DNA of 23,478 bases from DAOMOP01 sp035444405 (lineage in GTDB: Bacteria; Pseudomonadota; Gammaproteobacteria; Burkholderiales; Rhodocyclaceae): contig DAOMOP010000044.1 in the NCBI GenBank assembly GCA_035444405.1, positions 1-23,478 of the forward strand, written 5' to 3'. The notes beneath the pieces were generated by a model. It searched no databases and was not told the origin of the DNA. It was given only the letters and a program-made list of their open reading frames with translations. The position numbers and the translations under genes are program-made. The first letter of the stretch is position 1. Each line of letters starts with the position of its first letter. Below are positions 16,134-23,478 of the stretch, piece by piece.

Positions 16134-17483
16134 ATGCGCAAGAATTTCTCGATGCTCGGAGCCGCGCTGGCGCTCGCATTCGCGACGGTGCCGGCCCTCG
16201 CGCAGGTGTCGGCCACCGAAGCCGCCCGGCTCGGGCAGGAACTGACGCCGATGGGCGCCGAGCGCGCCGGCAACGCCGCCGGCACGATTCCGGCGTGGGA
16301 CGGCGGGCTCGCCACGCCGCTGCCCGGCCACGTCGCCGGCGGCCACTATGCCGACCCGTTCGCCGACGACGCGCCGCTCTTCGTCATCGACGCGTCCAAC
16401 CTCGAGCAGCACCGCGACAGGCTCACCGCGGGCCAGATCGCGCTGTTCGAGACCTACCCGAGCTGGCAGATGAAGGTGTACCCGACGCGGCGCAGCGCGG
16501 CCTTCCCGCAGGGGCACTACGACCAGACGATCGCGAACGCGACGCGCGCCGCGCTCGCCGACGACGGCAATGCCGTGCGCGGCACGACCGGCGGCATCCC
16601 GTTCCCGATCCCGCAAGACGGCATGCAGGCGATCTGGAACCATCTGACCCGCTACCGCGGCGAGGCCTATGCGATGAACTGGAGCCAGGCCGCGGTGACG
16701 CGCACCGGCACCTACACGCCGGTGCGCTTCGAGTACGAGTACGACTTCCACTACGGCAGCCTGACGAAGTCGCCGGACCAGATCGAGGCGAACAAGCTGT
16801 TCAACTTCCTGCAGACGGTCACCGCGCCGGCGCGGCTGGCGGGCCAGATCCTGCTCGTGCATGAGTATCTCGGCGCGCGACAGGCATGGACCTACAACCC
16901 GGGGCAGCGCCGCGTGCGGCTCGCGCCCAACGTCGCCTACGACAACCCCGGCACGGCCGCCGACGGGCTGCGCACCAACGACGACTTCGACATGTACAAC
17001 GGGGCGATCGACCGCTACGACTGGGAGCTCGTCGGCAAGCGCGAGGTCTACGTGCCGTACAACGCCTACAAGCTCACCGGCAACACGATCCGGATGGCCG
17101 ACGTGCTGCGCGCCGGCCACATCAACCCCGAGCACGCGCGCTACGAGCTGCACCGCGTGTGGGTCGTCGAGGCGCGGCTGAAGGAGGGCACCAGCCACAT
17201 CTACCAGCGGCGGACCTTCCATCTGGACGAGGACTCGTGGTCGGCGCTCGTCGTCGACAAGTACGACGCACGCGACCAGCTGTGGCGTGTGTCCGAACTG
17301 CACACGATCAACTGGTACGACATTCCGATGCTCTATCCGAACCTCGAGGTGCACCACGACCTGCAGTCGGGCCGTTATATCGCGATGGGCCTGCGCAACG
17401 ACGAGGCCAGGGTGTATCAGAACATCGACGCACGCCCGGCGCGCTTCACGCCGGCAGGCCTGCGCGAACGGGGTACGCGCTAG
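16134..17483 (+). CDS. DUF1329 periplasmic protein
   Basis: This encodes a 449-residue exported protein. The signal peptide ends after ALA (residue 23), and the mature N terminus is QVSATEAARLGQELTPMGAERAGN. Family blocks include GTIPAWDGGL, TRYRGEAYAMNW, YNPGQRRVRLAPNVAYDNPGT, NDDFDMYNGAIDRYDWELVGKREVYVPYN and the C-terminal DLQSGRYIAMGLRNDE. There are no internal membrane helices, so it is likely soluble in the periplasm. As I recall, DUF1329 is grouped with the LolA/LolB-like lipid-binding folds, which would suit a carrier between the inner-membrane RND protein and the outer-membrane DUF1302 barrel; that role is inference. The ATG at 16134 has AGGAG nine bases ahead, 31 bp after DUF1302. 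The longer reading frame from 16035 overlaps DUF1302 and is not the start. Confidence 0.92.
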   Translation: MRKNFSMLGAALALAFATVPALAQVSATEAARLGQELTPMGAERAGNAAGTIPAWDGGLATPLPGHVAGGHYADPFADDAPLFVIDASNLEQHRDRLTAGQIALFETYPSWQMKVYPTRRSAAFPQGHYDQTIANATRAALADDGNAVRGTTGGIPFPIPQDGMQAIWNHLTRYRGEAYAMNWSQAAVTRTGTYTPVRFEYEYDFHYGSLTKSPDQIEANKLFNFLQTVTAPARLAGQILLVHEYLGARQAWTYNPGQRRVRLAPNVAYDNPGTAADGLRTNDDFDMYNGAIDRYDWELVGKREVYVPYNAYKLTGNTIRMADVLRAGHINPEHARYELHRVWVVEARLKEGTSHIYQRRTFHLDEDSWSALVVDKYDARDQLWRVSELHTINWYDIPMLYPNLEVHHDLQSGRYIAMGLRNDEARVYQNIDARPARFTPAGLRERGTR

Positions 17484-17708
17484 CGCCGCGACCGGCCTGG
17501 CGGGGCGGCCGCGCCCCGGAACACGCCGTGTTCCGTCCTGCGGCGGCGCCGGAGGTCGGTCCGTACGACGGTGCCGCCCGTCGCACGCCGTCGTCGCGTC
17601 GAGACGGGACGTGGGCGTGCCGACCCTTTACGACCAGAACCGGCCCGCGGGCCGGGTTTCCGACGCATCGCCTGCAAAGCGAGGCTACAGATCGGAGTCA
17701 GATCAGTG
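17484..17708 (+). other. Intergenic region with two overlapping hairpins
   Basis: This 225-bp space within the operon holds two perfect hairpins close together. CGGGGCGGCCGCGCCCCG (17501-17518) has a 7-bp stem and 4-nt loop; CGGAACAC-GCC-GTGTTCCG (17517-17535) has an 8-bp stem and 3-nt loop. They share two bases, so full pairing of both at once is not possible. No T-run follows either, so they are not typical intrinsic terminators; they may protect the 3' end of the DUF1302-DUF1329 message or reduce read-through. The rest of the spacer shows no gene. Confidence 0.55.
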
Positions 17709-18674
17709 ATGAACCGAGCCGTTGGAATCGTTTTCACGCTGTTTGCGGTGTCGGCCGCGCTGTTCGCGTTCTCCGAACGTCCCGACCCGCCGATGCCGCC
17801 GACCCGCGTCGAGATCGGCCACCTGCTGATGCTCGACGTGCAGCCGGCGGGCAACCGCCTCGTCAGCGTCGGCGAGCGCGGGCGCATCTTCGTCTCGGAC
17901 GACGCCGGCGCGAGCTGGCGCGCGGCCGCGTCGCCGACCGAGGCGACGCTGACCGCGCTGGCGTTCATCGACGCGCGCCACGGCGTCGCGGTCGGCCACG
18001 ATGCCGTGATCGTGCGCACCGACGACGGCGGTGAGCACTGGCAGCTCGTAGAGGCCGCCCCCGAGGACGAGGAGCCGCTGCTGGCGGTGTGGTTCGATGG
18101 CGACGGGCACGGCTTCGCGGTCGGCGCGTACGGGCGCTTCGCCGAGAGCCGCGACGGCGGGCGCAGCTGGGTGCAGCGCGAGATCGACGACCAGGAGCTG
18201 CACTTCAATGCCATCACGCGGGTCGGGGAAGCGCTGCTGATCGCCGGGGAGGCCGGCACGATGCTGCGCTCGGACGACGACGGCGCCACCTGGCGGCGGC
18301 TCGACGCGCCCTACGCGGGCTCGTACTTCGGCCTGCTCGCGACCGGCGACGGCGGGGTGCTCGCATTCGGCATGCGTGGTCATGTGTTCCGCTCGGCGAG
18401 CGCCGGCGAGCGCTGGCAGGAGATCGAGTCGGGCACGCAGGCGTCGGTCTTCGCCGGCCATGTCGTCGGCGACGACGCGCTGGTGCTGGCCGGCCAGAAC
18501 GGGCTCGTGCTCGCGAGCCGCGACGGCGGCCGCAGTTTCGCCGCGGTCGATGCCGCGGCCAGCCACAGCTTCGCGGCCGTCGTCGCGCCGCGCGCGGGCG
18601 GCGAGCTGCTGCTGGCCGGTGACGAGGGCGTGACGCGCATCGCCCTCGCCGTGCCGCCGGCGGGCAAGCCATGA
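17709..18674 (+). CDS. YCF48/BNR-repeat propeller protein, exported or membrane-anchored
   Basis: This encodes a 321-residue protein with an N-terminal hydrophobic segment (residues 4-22) and then at least six Asp-box (BNR) repeats of the form S/T-x-D-x-G-x-x-W/F, for example SDDAGASW, TDDGGEHW, SRDGGRSW, SDDDGATW and SRDGGRSF. This is the pattern of a YCF48-like beta-propeller. The hydrophobic segment has no clear cleavage site, so it may be an anchor that holds the propeller in the periplasm. YCF48-like proteins recur beside DUF1302, DUF1329 and RND genes and probably act as an assembly or scaffold part; its exact role is unknown. A GTG directly before the ATG is an alternative start with better spacing (8 bases) to GGAG. 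The RND gene begins 43 bp downstream. Confidence 0.88.
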   Translation: MNRAVGIVFTLFAVSAALFAFSERPDPPMPPTRVEIGHLLMLDVQPAGNRLVSVGERGRIFVSDDAGASWRAAASPTEATLTALAFIDARHGVAVGHDAVIVRTDDGGEHWQLVEAAPEDEEPLLAVWFDGDGHGFAVGAYGRFAESRDGGRSWVQREIDDQELHFNAITRVGEALLIAGEAGTMLRSDDDGATWRRLDAPYAGSYFGLLATGDGGVLAFGMRGHVFRSASAGERWQEIESGTQASVFAGHVVGDDALVLAGQNGLVLASRDGGRSFAAVDAAASHSFAAVVAPRAGGELLLAGDEGVTRIALAVPPAGKP

Positions 18675-18717
18675 GTGCCGGGCGTCGCACCGGATTGTCG
18701 TCATCGAGGGGGCGGAC

Positions 18718-21054
18718 ATGAACTTCAGGCAAGGCGTCGACGCGCTCGGGCGCGCGCTGTTCGCGAACCGTCGCGTGTTCCTGGTGCTGTTCGCGCTGAT
18801 CACCGTTGTGCTCGGGGCCTCGGCGACGCGCCTCAAGGTCGATGCCGGCTTCGAGAAGATGATCCCGCTCGAGCACGAGTACATGCAGACCTTCATGGCC
18901 TACCGCAACACCTTCGGTGGTGCCAACCGCATCGTCGTCGCGCTGCGCCAGCACGACGGGGAGATCTACAACAAGGCCTTCTTCGACACGCTCGAGGCGG
19001 TCACCGACGAAGTGTTCTTCATTCCCGGCGTCGATCGCGCCACCGTGACCTCGCTGTTCACGCCCAACGTGCGCTTCATCGAGGTCGTCGAGGAGGGGTT
19101 TGCCGGCGGCAACGTGATTCCGGCCGGTTTCGGGGGCAGCGACGAGGAGCTCGCGCAGGTGCGCGAGAACGTGCTGAAGTCGGGGCGCTTGGGCCGGCTC
19201 GTCGCCAACGATCACGGCGGCGCGATCGTCAGCGCCGAGCTGCTCGAGACAGACCCGACCACCGGCCAGCGCCTCGACTATCAGGCCGTCGCCAACCGGC
19301 TCGAGGACATCCGCGCGCGCCACGCGCGCGACGGGCTCGACGTGCACATCATCGGCTTCGCGAAGGCGATCGGCGACATCACCGACGGCGCGCGCGGCGT
19401 CGTGCTGTTCTTCGGCATCGCCTTCGTCGTCACCGCGGCGCTGCTGTACCACTACACCGGCTCGGTGCGGCTCACCGCGCTGACGCTGGTGTGCGCGATG
19501 GTGCCGGTCGTGTGGCTGGTCGGGCTGCTGCCGCTGATCGGCTTCGGCATCGACCCGATGTCCATCCTCGTACCGTTCCTGATCTTCTCGATCGGCGTCA
19601 GCCACGCCGTGCCGATGACGCACGCGTGGCGGCTGGAGGTCTTCGGCGGCGCGAGCCCGCTCGCCGCCGCGCACGGCGCGTACGGCAAGCTGGCGATTCC
19701 CGGCGCGATGGCGCTGACGACGACCGCGGTCGGTTTTCTCGTGATCATGCGCGTCGAGATCGACATGGTGCGCGAGCTCGCGCTCACCGCCGGCCTCGGT
19801 GTCGCGCTGATGCTCGTCACCAACCTGCTGCTGCTGCCCGTGCTGCTGTCGTGGATGCGGCTCCCNNNNNNNNNNNNNNNNNNNNNNNNNNNNNNNNNNN
19901 NNNNNNNNNNNNNNNNNNNNNNNNNNNNNNNNCGCAACGCGCGCATCGTGCTCGCGCTGGCGGCGGTCGTGCTGGCCGCGGCGACATGGCAGGCGCGCGA
20001 GCTGCGCACCGGCGACCTCGGTGCCGGCATCCCCGAGCTGCACGAGGATTCGCGCTACAACCGCGACGCGGCGGCGATCGTCGAGTCGTTCTCGATCGGC
20101 GTCGACGTGCTGTCGGTGATCGCCCAGACCCGCGGGGTCGACGGCGCGTGCACCGACTTCGAGATCATGGACACGATAGACCGCTTCGAGATGACGATGC
20201 GCGGCGTGCATGGCGTGCAGAGCGTCGTCGGCCTGCCCGGCGTCGCGAAGGTCGTCAGTGCCGGCTGGAACGAGGGCAATCCGCGCTGGCGCGCGCTGTC
20301 GCGCAATCCGACCATCCTCGCGCAGGCGGTCACGCCGGTCGACACCGGCACGGGGCTGCTCAACACCGACTGCAGCGCGATGCAGGTGCTCGTCTTCACG
20401 CGCGACCACGAGGGGCCGACGATCCGCCATGTCATCGACGAGATCGAGGCGTTTCGCGCCAAGCACCGCTCCGAGCGCCTCGAATTCCTGCTCGCGTCGG
20501 GCAACGTCGGCGTGATGGCGGCGACCAACGAGGCCGTCGATGCGGCCTCGACGACCATCCTCGTGCTGGTGTTCGGGGCGATCAGCGCGCTGTTCTTCCT
20601 CGAGTTCCGCTCGTGGCGGGCGACGCTGTGCATCGTGCTGCCGCTGACCATCGTCGCGGTGATGTGCAATGCGCTGATGGCGCTGCTCGACATCGGGCTG
20701 AAGGTCGCCACGCTGCCGGTGGTCGCGATCGCGGTCGGCATCGGCGTCGATTACGGCATCTACCTGTACGAGCGCATGGCCTATCGCTTCAGGCATGGCG
20801 ACGACCTGCCCGAGGCCTTCTTCCAGGCGCTGCGCAGCCGCGGCACGGCGGTGATGTTCACGGCCGCGACGATGAGCGTCGGCGTCGGCACGTGGACGCT
20901 GTCGGCGCTGAAGTTCCAGGCCGACATGGGCCTGCTGATGGCTTTCATGTTCCTCGTCAACATGGTCGCCGCGCTGGTGCTGCTGCCGGCGCTCGCGGCG
21001 GTGCTGCTCGGGCACAAGCCCGCCGTCGGGCCACGCGCCGCGACCGCCGCCTGA
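18718..21054 (+). CDS. RND/MMPL-family inner-membrane transporter
   Basis: This is a 778-residue transporter with the RND duplication: a membrane helix (18-38), a periplasmic domain (about 40-220), five helices (225-382), then the second half with a helix (about 408-425), a periplasmic domain (430-610) and five C-terminal helices. Asp678 in AVGIGVDYGIYLYER matches the membrane acidic residue of MMPL proteins. The equivalent place in the first half (FSIGVSHAVP, 290-297) lacks an acid. An N run (19866-19932) removes about 23 residues between the two halves; the frame is maintained. The size and lack of a membrane-fusion partner put it in the MMPL/lipid-exporter-like group rather than the drug pumps. 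The ATG has GAGG ten bases ahead. It is last in the operon with DUF1302, DUF1329 and YCF48, and hydrophobic or lipid transport is likely, with direction unknown. Confidence 0.9.
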   Translation: MNFRQGVDALGRALFANRRVFLVLFALITVVLGASATRLKVDAGFEKMIPLEHEYMQTFMAYRNTFGGANRIVVALRQHDGEIYNKAFFDTLEAVTDEVFFIPGVDRATVTSLFTPNVRFIEVVEEGFAGGNVIPAGFGGSDEELAQVRENVLKSGRLGRLVANDHGGAIVSAELLETDPTTGQRLDYQAVANRLEDIRARHARDGLDVHIIGFAKAIGDITDGARGVVLFFGIAFVVTAALLYHYTGSVRLTALTLVCAMVPVVWLVGLLPLIGFGIDPMSILVPFLIFSIGVSHAVPMTHAWRLEVFGGASPLAAAHGAYGKLAIPGAMALTTTAVGFLVIMRVEIDMVRELALTAGLGVALMLVTNLLLLPVLLSWMRLXXXXXXXXXXXXXXXXXXXXXXXRNARIVLALAAVVLAAATWQARELRTGDLGAGIPELHEDSRYNRDAAAIVESFSIGVDVLSVIAQTRGVDGACTDFEIMDTIDRFEMTMRGVHGVQSVVGLPGVAKVVSAGWNEGNPRWRALSRNPTILAQAVTPVDTGTGLLNTDCSAMQVLVFTRDHEGPTIRHVIDEIEAFRAKHRSERLEFLLASGNVGVMAATNEAVDAASTTILVLVFGAISALFFLEFRSWRATLCIVLPLTIVAVMCNALMALLDIGLKVATLPVVAIAVGIGVDYGIYLYERMAYRFRHGDDLPEAFFQALRSRGTAVMFTAATMSVGVGTWTLSALKFQADMGLLMAFMFLVNMVAALVLLPALAAVLLGHKPAVGPRAATAA
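19866..19932. other. Assembly gap (67 N) inside the RND gene
   Basis: There are 67 undetermined bases in the linker between the two RND halves. The reading frame agrees on both sides, so the length is right modulo 3. Confidence 0.99.
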
Positions 21055-21076
21055 ACGACGCGTATCGACAAATGCA

Positions 21077-21122
21077 TTGACAGCGGCACGAGGCAGGCTA
21101 AAATTCAAACAAACGTTTGAAT
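21077..21122 (+). promoter_or_regulatory. Sigma-70 promoter with PsrA-like operator ahead of the TetR gene
   Basis: TTGACA (21077-21082) and TAAAAT (21099-21104) stand 16 bp apart. The same 20-bp inverted repeat as before the DUF1302 operon, ATTCAAACAAACGTTTGAAT (21103-21122), begins within the -10 box. The regulator gene starts 36 bp later, so autorepression is expected. The two promoters share the first 11 bases, the spacing and the whole operator, suggesting a duplicated or jointly selected element. Confidence 0.9.
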
Positions 21123-21157
21123 GAGCAGTGGCTGTCTCATTCCGCACCGGACACGAC

Positions 21158-21910
21158 ATGAATACCAGCACCAGCCCCGGCAAGCATGGCCCCGAAACGC
21201 GCAGCCGCATCCTCGATGCGGCCGAGGCGCTGTTCGTCGAGCACGGGCTCGACGCCACCTCGATGCGCATGATCACCGCGCGTGCGGCGGTCAATCTGGC
21301 CGCGATCAACTACCATTTCGGCAGCAAGGACAGTCTGATCCAGGAGGTCTTCCGGCGCCGCCTGGTCGAGCTCAACCGCCAGCGGCTGGCCGCACTCGAC
21401 CGCGTCGAGGCCGCCGCGGCCGGCGGGCCGATCAAGCCCAGCCGCGTGCTCGAGGCATTCTTCCGCCCGGCGCTCGAGCTCGCCTCCGACACCGAGCACG
21501 GCGGCCGCACCTTCATGCAGCTGCTCGGCCGCACCTACACCGAGCCGAATGCCTTCGTGCGCCAGTTTCTCGCCGAGGAGTACGCCGAGACGCTCGAGCG
21601 CTTTCTCGCCGCGCTGTACGCCTCGCTGCCGGGCGTGCCGCGCGAGGAGATCCTGTGGCGCTTCCATTTCATGATGGGGGCGACCTCGTACGCGATCGCC
21701 GGCACCGACGCGCTGCAGCTGTTCGCGGGCAAGTTCGACGATGCCGACCCGGCGCGCCTGCTGCCGCGGTTGATGTCGTTCCTGCTCGGCGGGCTGCGCG
21801 CGCCGCTGCCCGAGTACGAAGCGGCCCGTGGCACCCGCCGCGGGCGAGACGGAGGCGCCGACGGCAGACGCCGCGTGCCGGTCGAGGCGCGCCGCGCCCT
21901 GCGTGAGTGA
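21158..21910 (+). CDS. TetR-family regulator resembling PsrA
   Basis: This encodes a 250-residue TetR regulator. The N-terminal domain is typical: TRSRILDAAEALFVEHGLDATSMRMIT, then the recognition-helix region VNLAAINYHFGSKDSLIQEVF (residues 45-65). The helix-turn-helix and much of the C-terminal ligand domain (FMQLLGRTY, VRQFLAEEY, EEILWRFHFMMGATSYAIAG) resemble Pseudomonas PsrA, a repressor released by long-chain fatty acids. The operator before it has the PsrA half-sites. It carries an Arg-rich tail of about 30 residues (from near 220) that I do not expect in PsrA. I chose ATG 21158; GTG 21128 is possible. fadE begins 110 bp downstream on the same strand. TetR family is certain; PsrA-type function is a strong inference from domain and operator together. 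Confidence 0.88.
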   Translation: MNTSTSPGKHGPETRSRILDAAEALFVEHGLDATSMRMITARAAVNLAAINYHFGSKDSLIQEVFRRRLVELNRQRLAALDRVEAAAAGGPIKPSRVLEAFFRPALELASDTEHGGRTFMQLLGRTYTEPNAFVRQFLAEEYAETLERFLAALYASLPGVPREEILWRFHFMMGATSYAIAGTDALQLFAGKFDDADPARLLPRLMSFLLGGLRAPLPEYEAARGTRRGRDGGADGRRRVPVEARRALRE

Positions 21911-22020
21911 GCCTTCGCCGGTACGTGGCGGCGCGCGAGCGCTCGGCGACACGACGATGCGAAGAAGAAGCGGACCCGCGCCGTGCGACAAGCGCGGCGG
22001 CCGCACGAAAGGAGATGACA

Positions 22021-23478
22021 ATGACGTGGATGTTGCTGGTTTTCCTCCCTCCCTTGGCAGGTGCGCTCGCCTACGGGCGAGCGCCGTTTTTTGCCTGGGC
22101 GGTGGCCGGATTCGCGTGGCTGCTCGGTTTCGGCGTGGCCGCCGGCTGGGCGCCGGCCGCGATCGGGGCGGCAGTGGTGGCATGGTCGGCGGCATGTGCG
22201 CCGTTTCTCGTCGCGACTTGGCGGCGCCGCTTCCTCACGGCGCCGATCTTCCGGGCCTTCCGGCGCGCGCTGCCGACCATGTCGCAGACCGAGAAGGACG
22301 CGCTCGAGGCCGGCACCGTGTGGTGGGAGGGCGAGCTTTTCGCCGGCCGGCCCGACTGGCGCAAGCTGCTCGCCTGTCCGTGGCCCAGGCTCACCGCCGA
22401 GGAGCAGGCCTTTCTCGACAACGAGACCGAGGAGCTGTGCCGCATCGTCAACGACTGGGAGTCGGCGCAGCGCCAGGATCTGCCGCCCGAGGTGTGGCGC
22501 TTCATCAAGGACAAGGGCTTTCTCGGCCTGATCATCCCGAAGGAATACGGCGGCAAGGGCTTTTCGGCCTATGCGCACTCGCAGGTGATCACCAAGCTGT
22601 CGACACGCGCGTCGGCGCCGGCGGTCACCGTGATGGTGCCGAACTCGCTCGGTCCCGCCGAGCTGCTGCTGCACTACGGCAGCCCCGAGCAGAAGCAGCA
22701 CTATCTGCCGCGGCTCGCGCGCGGCGACGAGATCCCCGCCTTCGCGCTGACCAGCCCGTGGGCCGGCTCGGACGCGGCATCCATCCCCGATGCCGGCGTC
22801 GTGTGCCGCGGCGAGTGGCAGGGCGAGGAGGTGCTCGGCATGCGCGTCACCTTCGACAAGCGCTACATCACGCTCGCGCCGGTGTGCACGGTGTTCGGGC
22901 TCGCCTTCCGCCTTTACGACCCCGAGCATCTGCTCGGCGACGTCGAGGACCTCGGCATCACCTGCGCGCTGGTGCCGCGCGAGCTGCCCGGCGTCGACAT
23001 CGGCCGGCGCCATCTGCCGCTGCACGAGATCTGGATGAACGGGCCGGTCCGCGGGCGTGACGTGTTCATGCCGCTCGAGTTCATCATCGGCGGTCCGAAG
23101 ATGGCCGGCGAGGGCTGGCGCATGCTGATGGAATGCCTCGCGGCGGGCCGCAGCATCTCGCTGCCGGGTTCGAACACCGGCATGCAGAAGCTCACCGCGC
23201 GCACCGTGGGCGCCTATGCGCGCGTGCGCTACCAGTTCAAGACCGCGATCGGCCGCTTCGAGGGCGTCGAGGAGGCGCTCACGCGCATCGGCGCGAACAC
23301 CTATCTGTGCGACGCGGCGCGCGTGATGACCGCCGGCGCGATCGATCTCGGCGAGAAGCCGTCGGTGGTGTCGGCGATCGTCAAGTACCACGTCACCGAG
23401 CGTGCGCGCCAGAGCGTCAACGACGGCATGGACGTGATCGGCGGCAAGGGCATCTGCCTCGGGCCGCAGAACTTCCTC
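22021..23478 (+). CDS. fadE: Long-chain acyl-CoA dehydrogenase FadE (5' part, runs off the window)
   Basis: This is the flavoprotein that starts fatty-acid beta-oxidation by making 2-enoyl-CoA. The 486 codons visible are the N-terminal part of the roughly 800-residue FadE type; no stop is reached. Two or three hydrophobic helices (residues 1-67) anchor it in the membrane. The core matches Escherichia coli FadE closely: GFLGLIIPKEYGGKGFSAYAHS, FALTSPWAGSDAASIPD, GEWQGEEVLGMRVTFDKRYITLAP, EDLGITCALVP, IIGGPKMAGEGWRML, and GEKPSVVSAIVKYHVTERARQS with GGKGICLGPQNFL at the edge. The start is firm: ATG 22021 with AAAGGAGATGACA just ahead. It follows the PsrA-like gene by 110 bp with no separate operator seen, so it may be co-transcribed with it, linking the regulator to fatty-acid breakdown. 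Confidence 0.95.
   Translation, partial: MTWMLLVFLPPLAGALAYGRAPFFAWAVAGFAWLLGFGVAAGWAPAAIGAAVVAWSAACAPFLVATWRRRFLTAPIFRAFRRALPTMSQTEKDALEAGTVWWEGELFAGRPDWRKLLACPWPRLTAEEQAFLDNETEELCRIVNDWESAQRQDLPPEVWRFIKDKGFLGLIIPKEYGGKGFSAYAHSQVITKLSTRASAPAVTVMVPNSLGPAELLLHYGSPEQKQHYLPRLARGDEIPAFALTSPWAGSDAASIPDAGVVCRGEWQGEEVLGMRVTFDKRYITLAPVCTVFGLAFRLYDPEHLLGDVEDLGITCALVPRELPGVDIGRRHLPLHEIWMNGPVRGRDVFMPLEFIIGGPKMAGEGWRMLMECLAAGRSISLPGSNTGMQKLTARTVGAYARVRYQFKTAIGRFEGVEEALTRIGANTYLCDAARVMTAGAIDLGEKPSVVSAIVKYHVTERARQSVNDGMDVIGGKGICLGPQNFL

Noticed and set aside
18214..21309. A 1031-codon open frame on the minus strand opposite the RND gene
   Set aside because: It is the antisense shadow of a long high-GC gene: the translation is dominated by Arg, His, Asp and Glu with no family motif, whereas the plus strand has a clear RND protein.
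21911..22020. A separate promoter or operator for fadE
   Set aside because: The 110-bp spacer has a weak CCGCGC...GCGCGG pairing and a good ribosome binding site, but no copy of the CAAAC-N4-GTTTG operator and no convincing -35/-10 pair.

Overview
The window is 23.5 kb of high-GC proteobacterial chromosome with dense, short-spaced genes and no RNA genes, insertion sequences, phage genes or CRISPR arrays that I can see. The order cysI, DUF934, cysH (APS-reductase type), cysD with a divergent cysB, together with a DUF1631 protein, an ATM1-type ABC exporter and a PsrA-like regulator beside a long membrane-type FadE, suggests a Betaproteobacterium (Rhodocyclales/Burkholderiales-like). A high-GC Gammaproteobacterium is not excluded. 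Three runs of N (718-754, 12746-12755, 19866-19932) all fall inside genes, so this is a draft or scaffolded assembly.

Region 1 (1-5187) is assimilatory sulfate reduction. On the minus strand, reading from 4051 down to 17, are cysI, a DUF934 gene, cysH, a small basic ORF that I propose as a gene, and cysD. The partner cysN would lie just outside the window. cysB is divergent, and the 194-bp gap between it and cysI carries a perfect LysR-type inverted repeat. Region 2 (5225-8048) has an orphan glutamate/aspartate-type periplasmic binding protein and an ATM1-type half-transporter. Region 3 (8059-13555), also minus strand, is rich in signalling genes: a triple-PAS diguanylate cyclase directly ahead of the ABC exporter, and a DUF1631 - HDOD - LysE-type exporter series. 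The DUF1631 gene is broken by an assembly gap and by an apparent one-base loss in a C-run.

Region 4 (13796-23478, plus strand) is the most interesting. DUF1302 (outer-membrane barrel), DUF1329 (periplasmic), a YCF48-like propeller and an RND/MMPL transporter form an apparent operon. They are followed by a PsrA-like TetR regulator and a FadE acyl-CoA dehydrogenase that runs off the end. The operon and the regulator gene each have a TTGACA promoter with a 16-bp spacer whose -10 box runs into the same 20-bp perfect inverted repeat (ATTCAAACAAACGTTTGAAT). This repeat fits the published PsrA half-site pattern. The simplest reading is a fatty-acid-responsive regulator that represses itself and an envelope-spanning set of lipid-handling proteins, with FadE as the catabolic end. 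The regulatory sites are directly visible. The lipid substrate and the direction of transport are inference.
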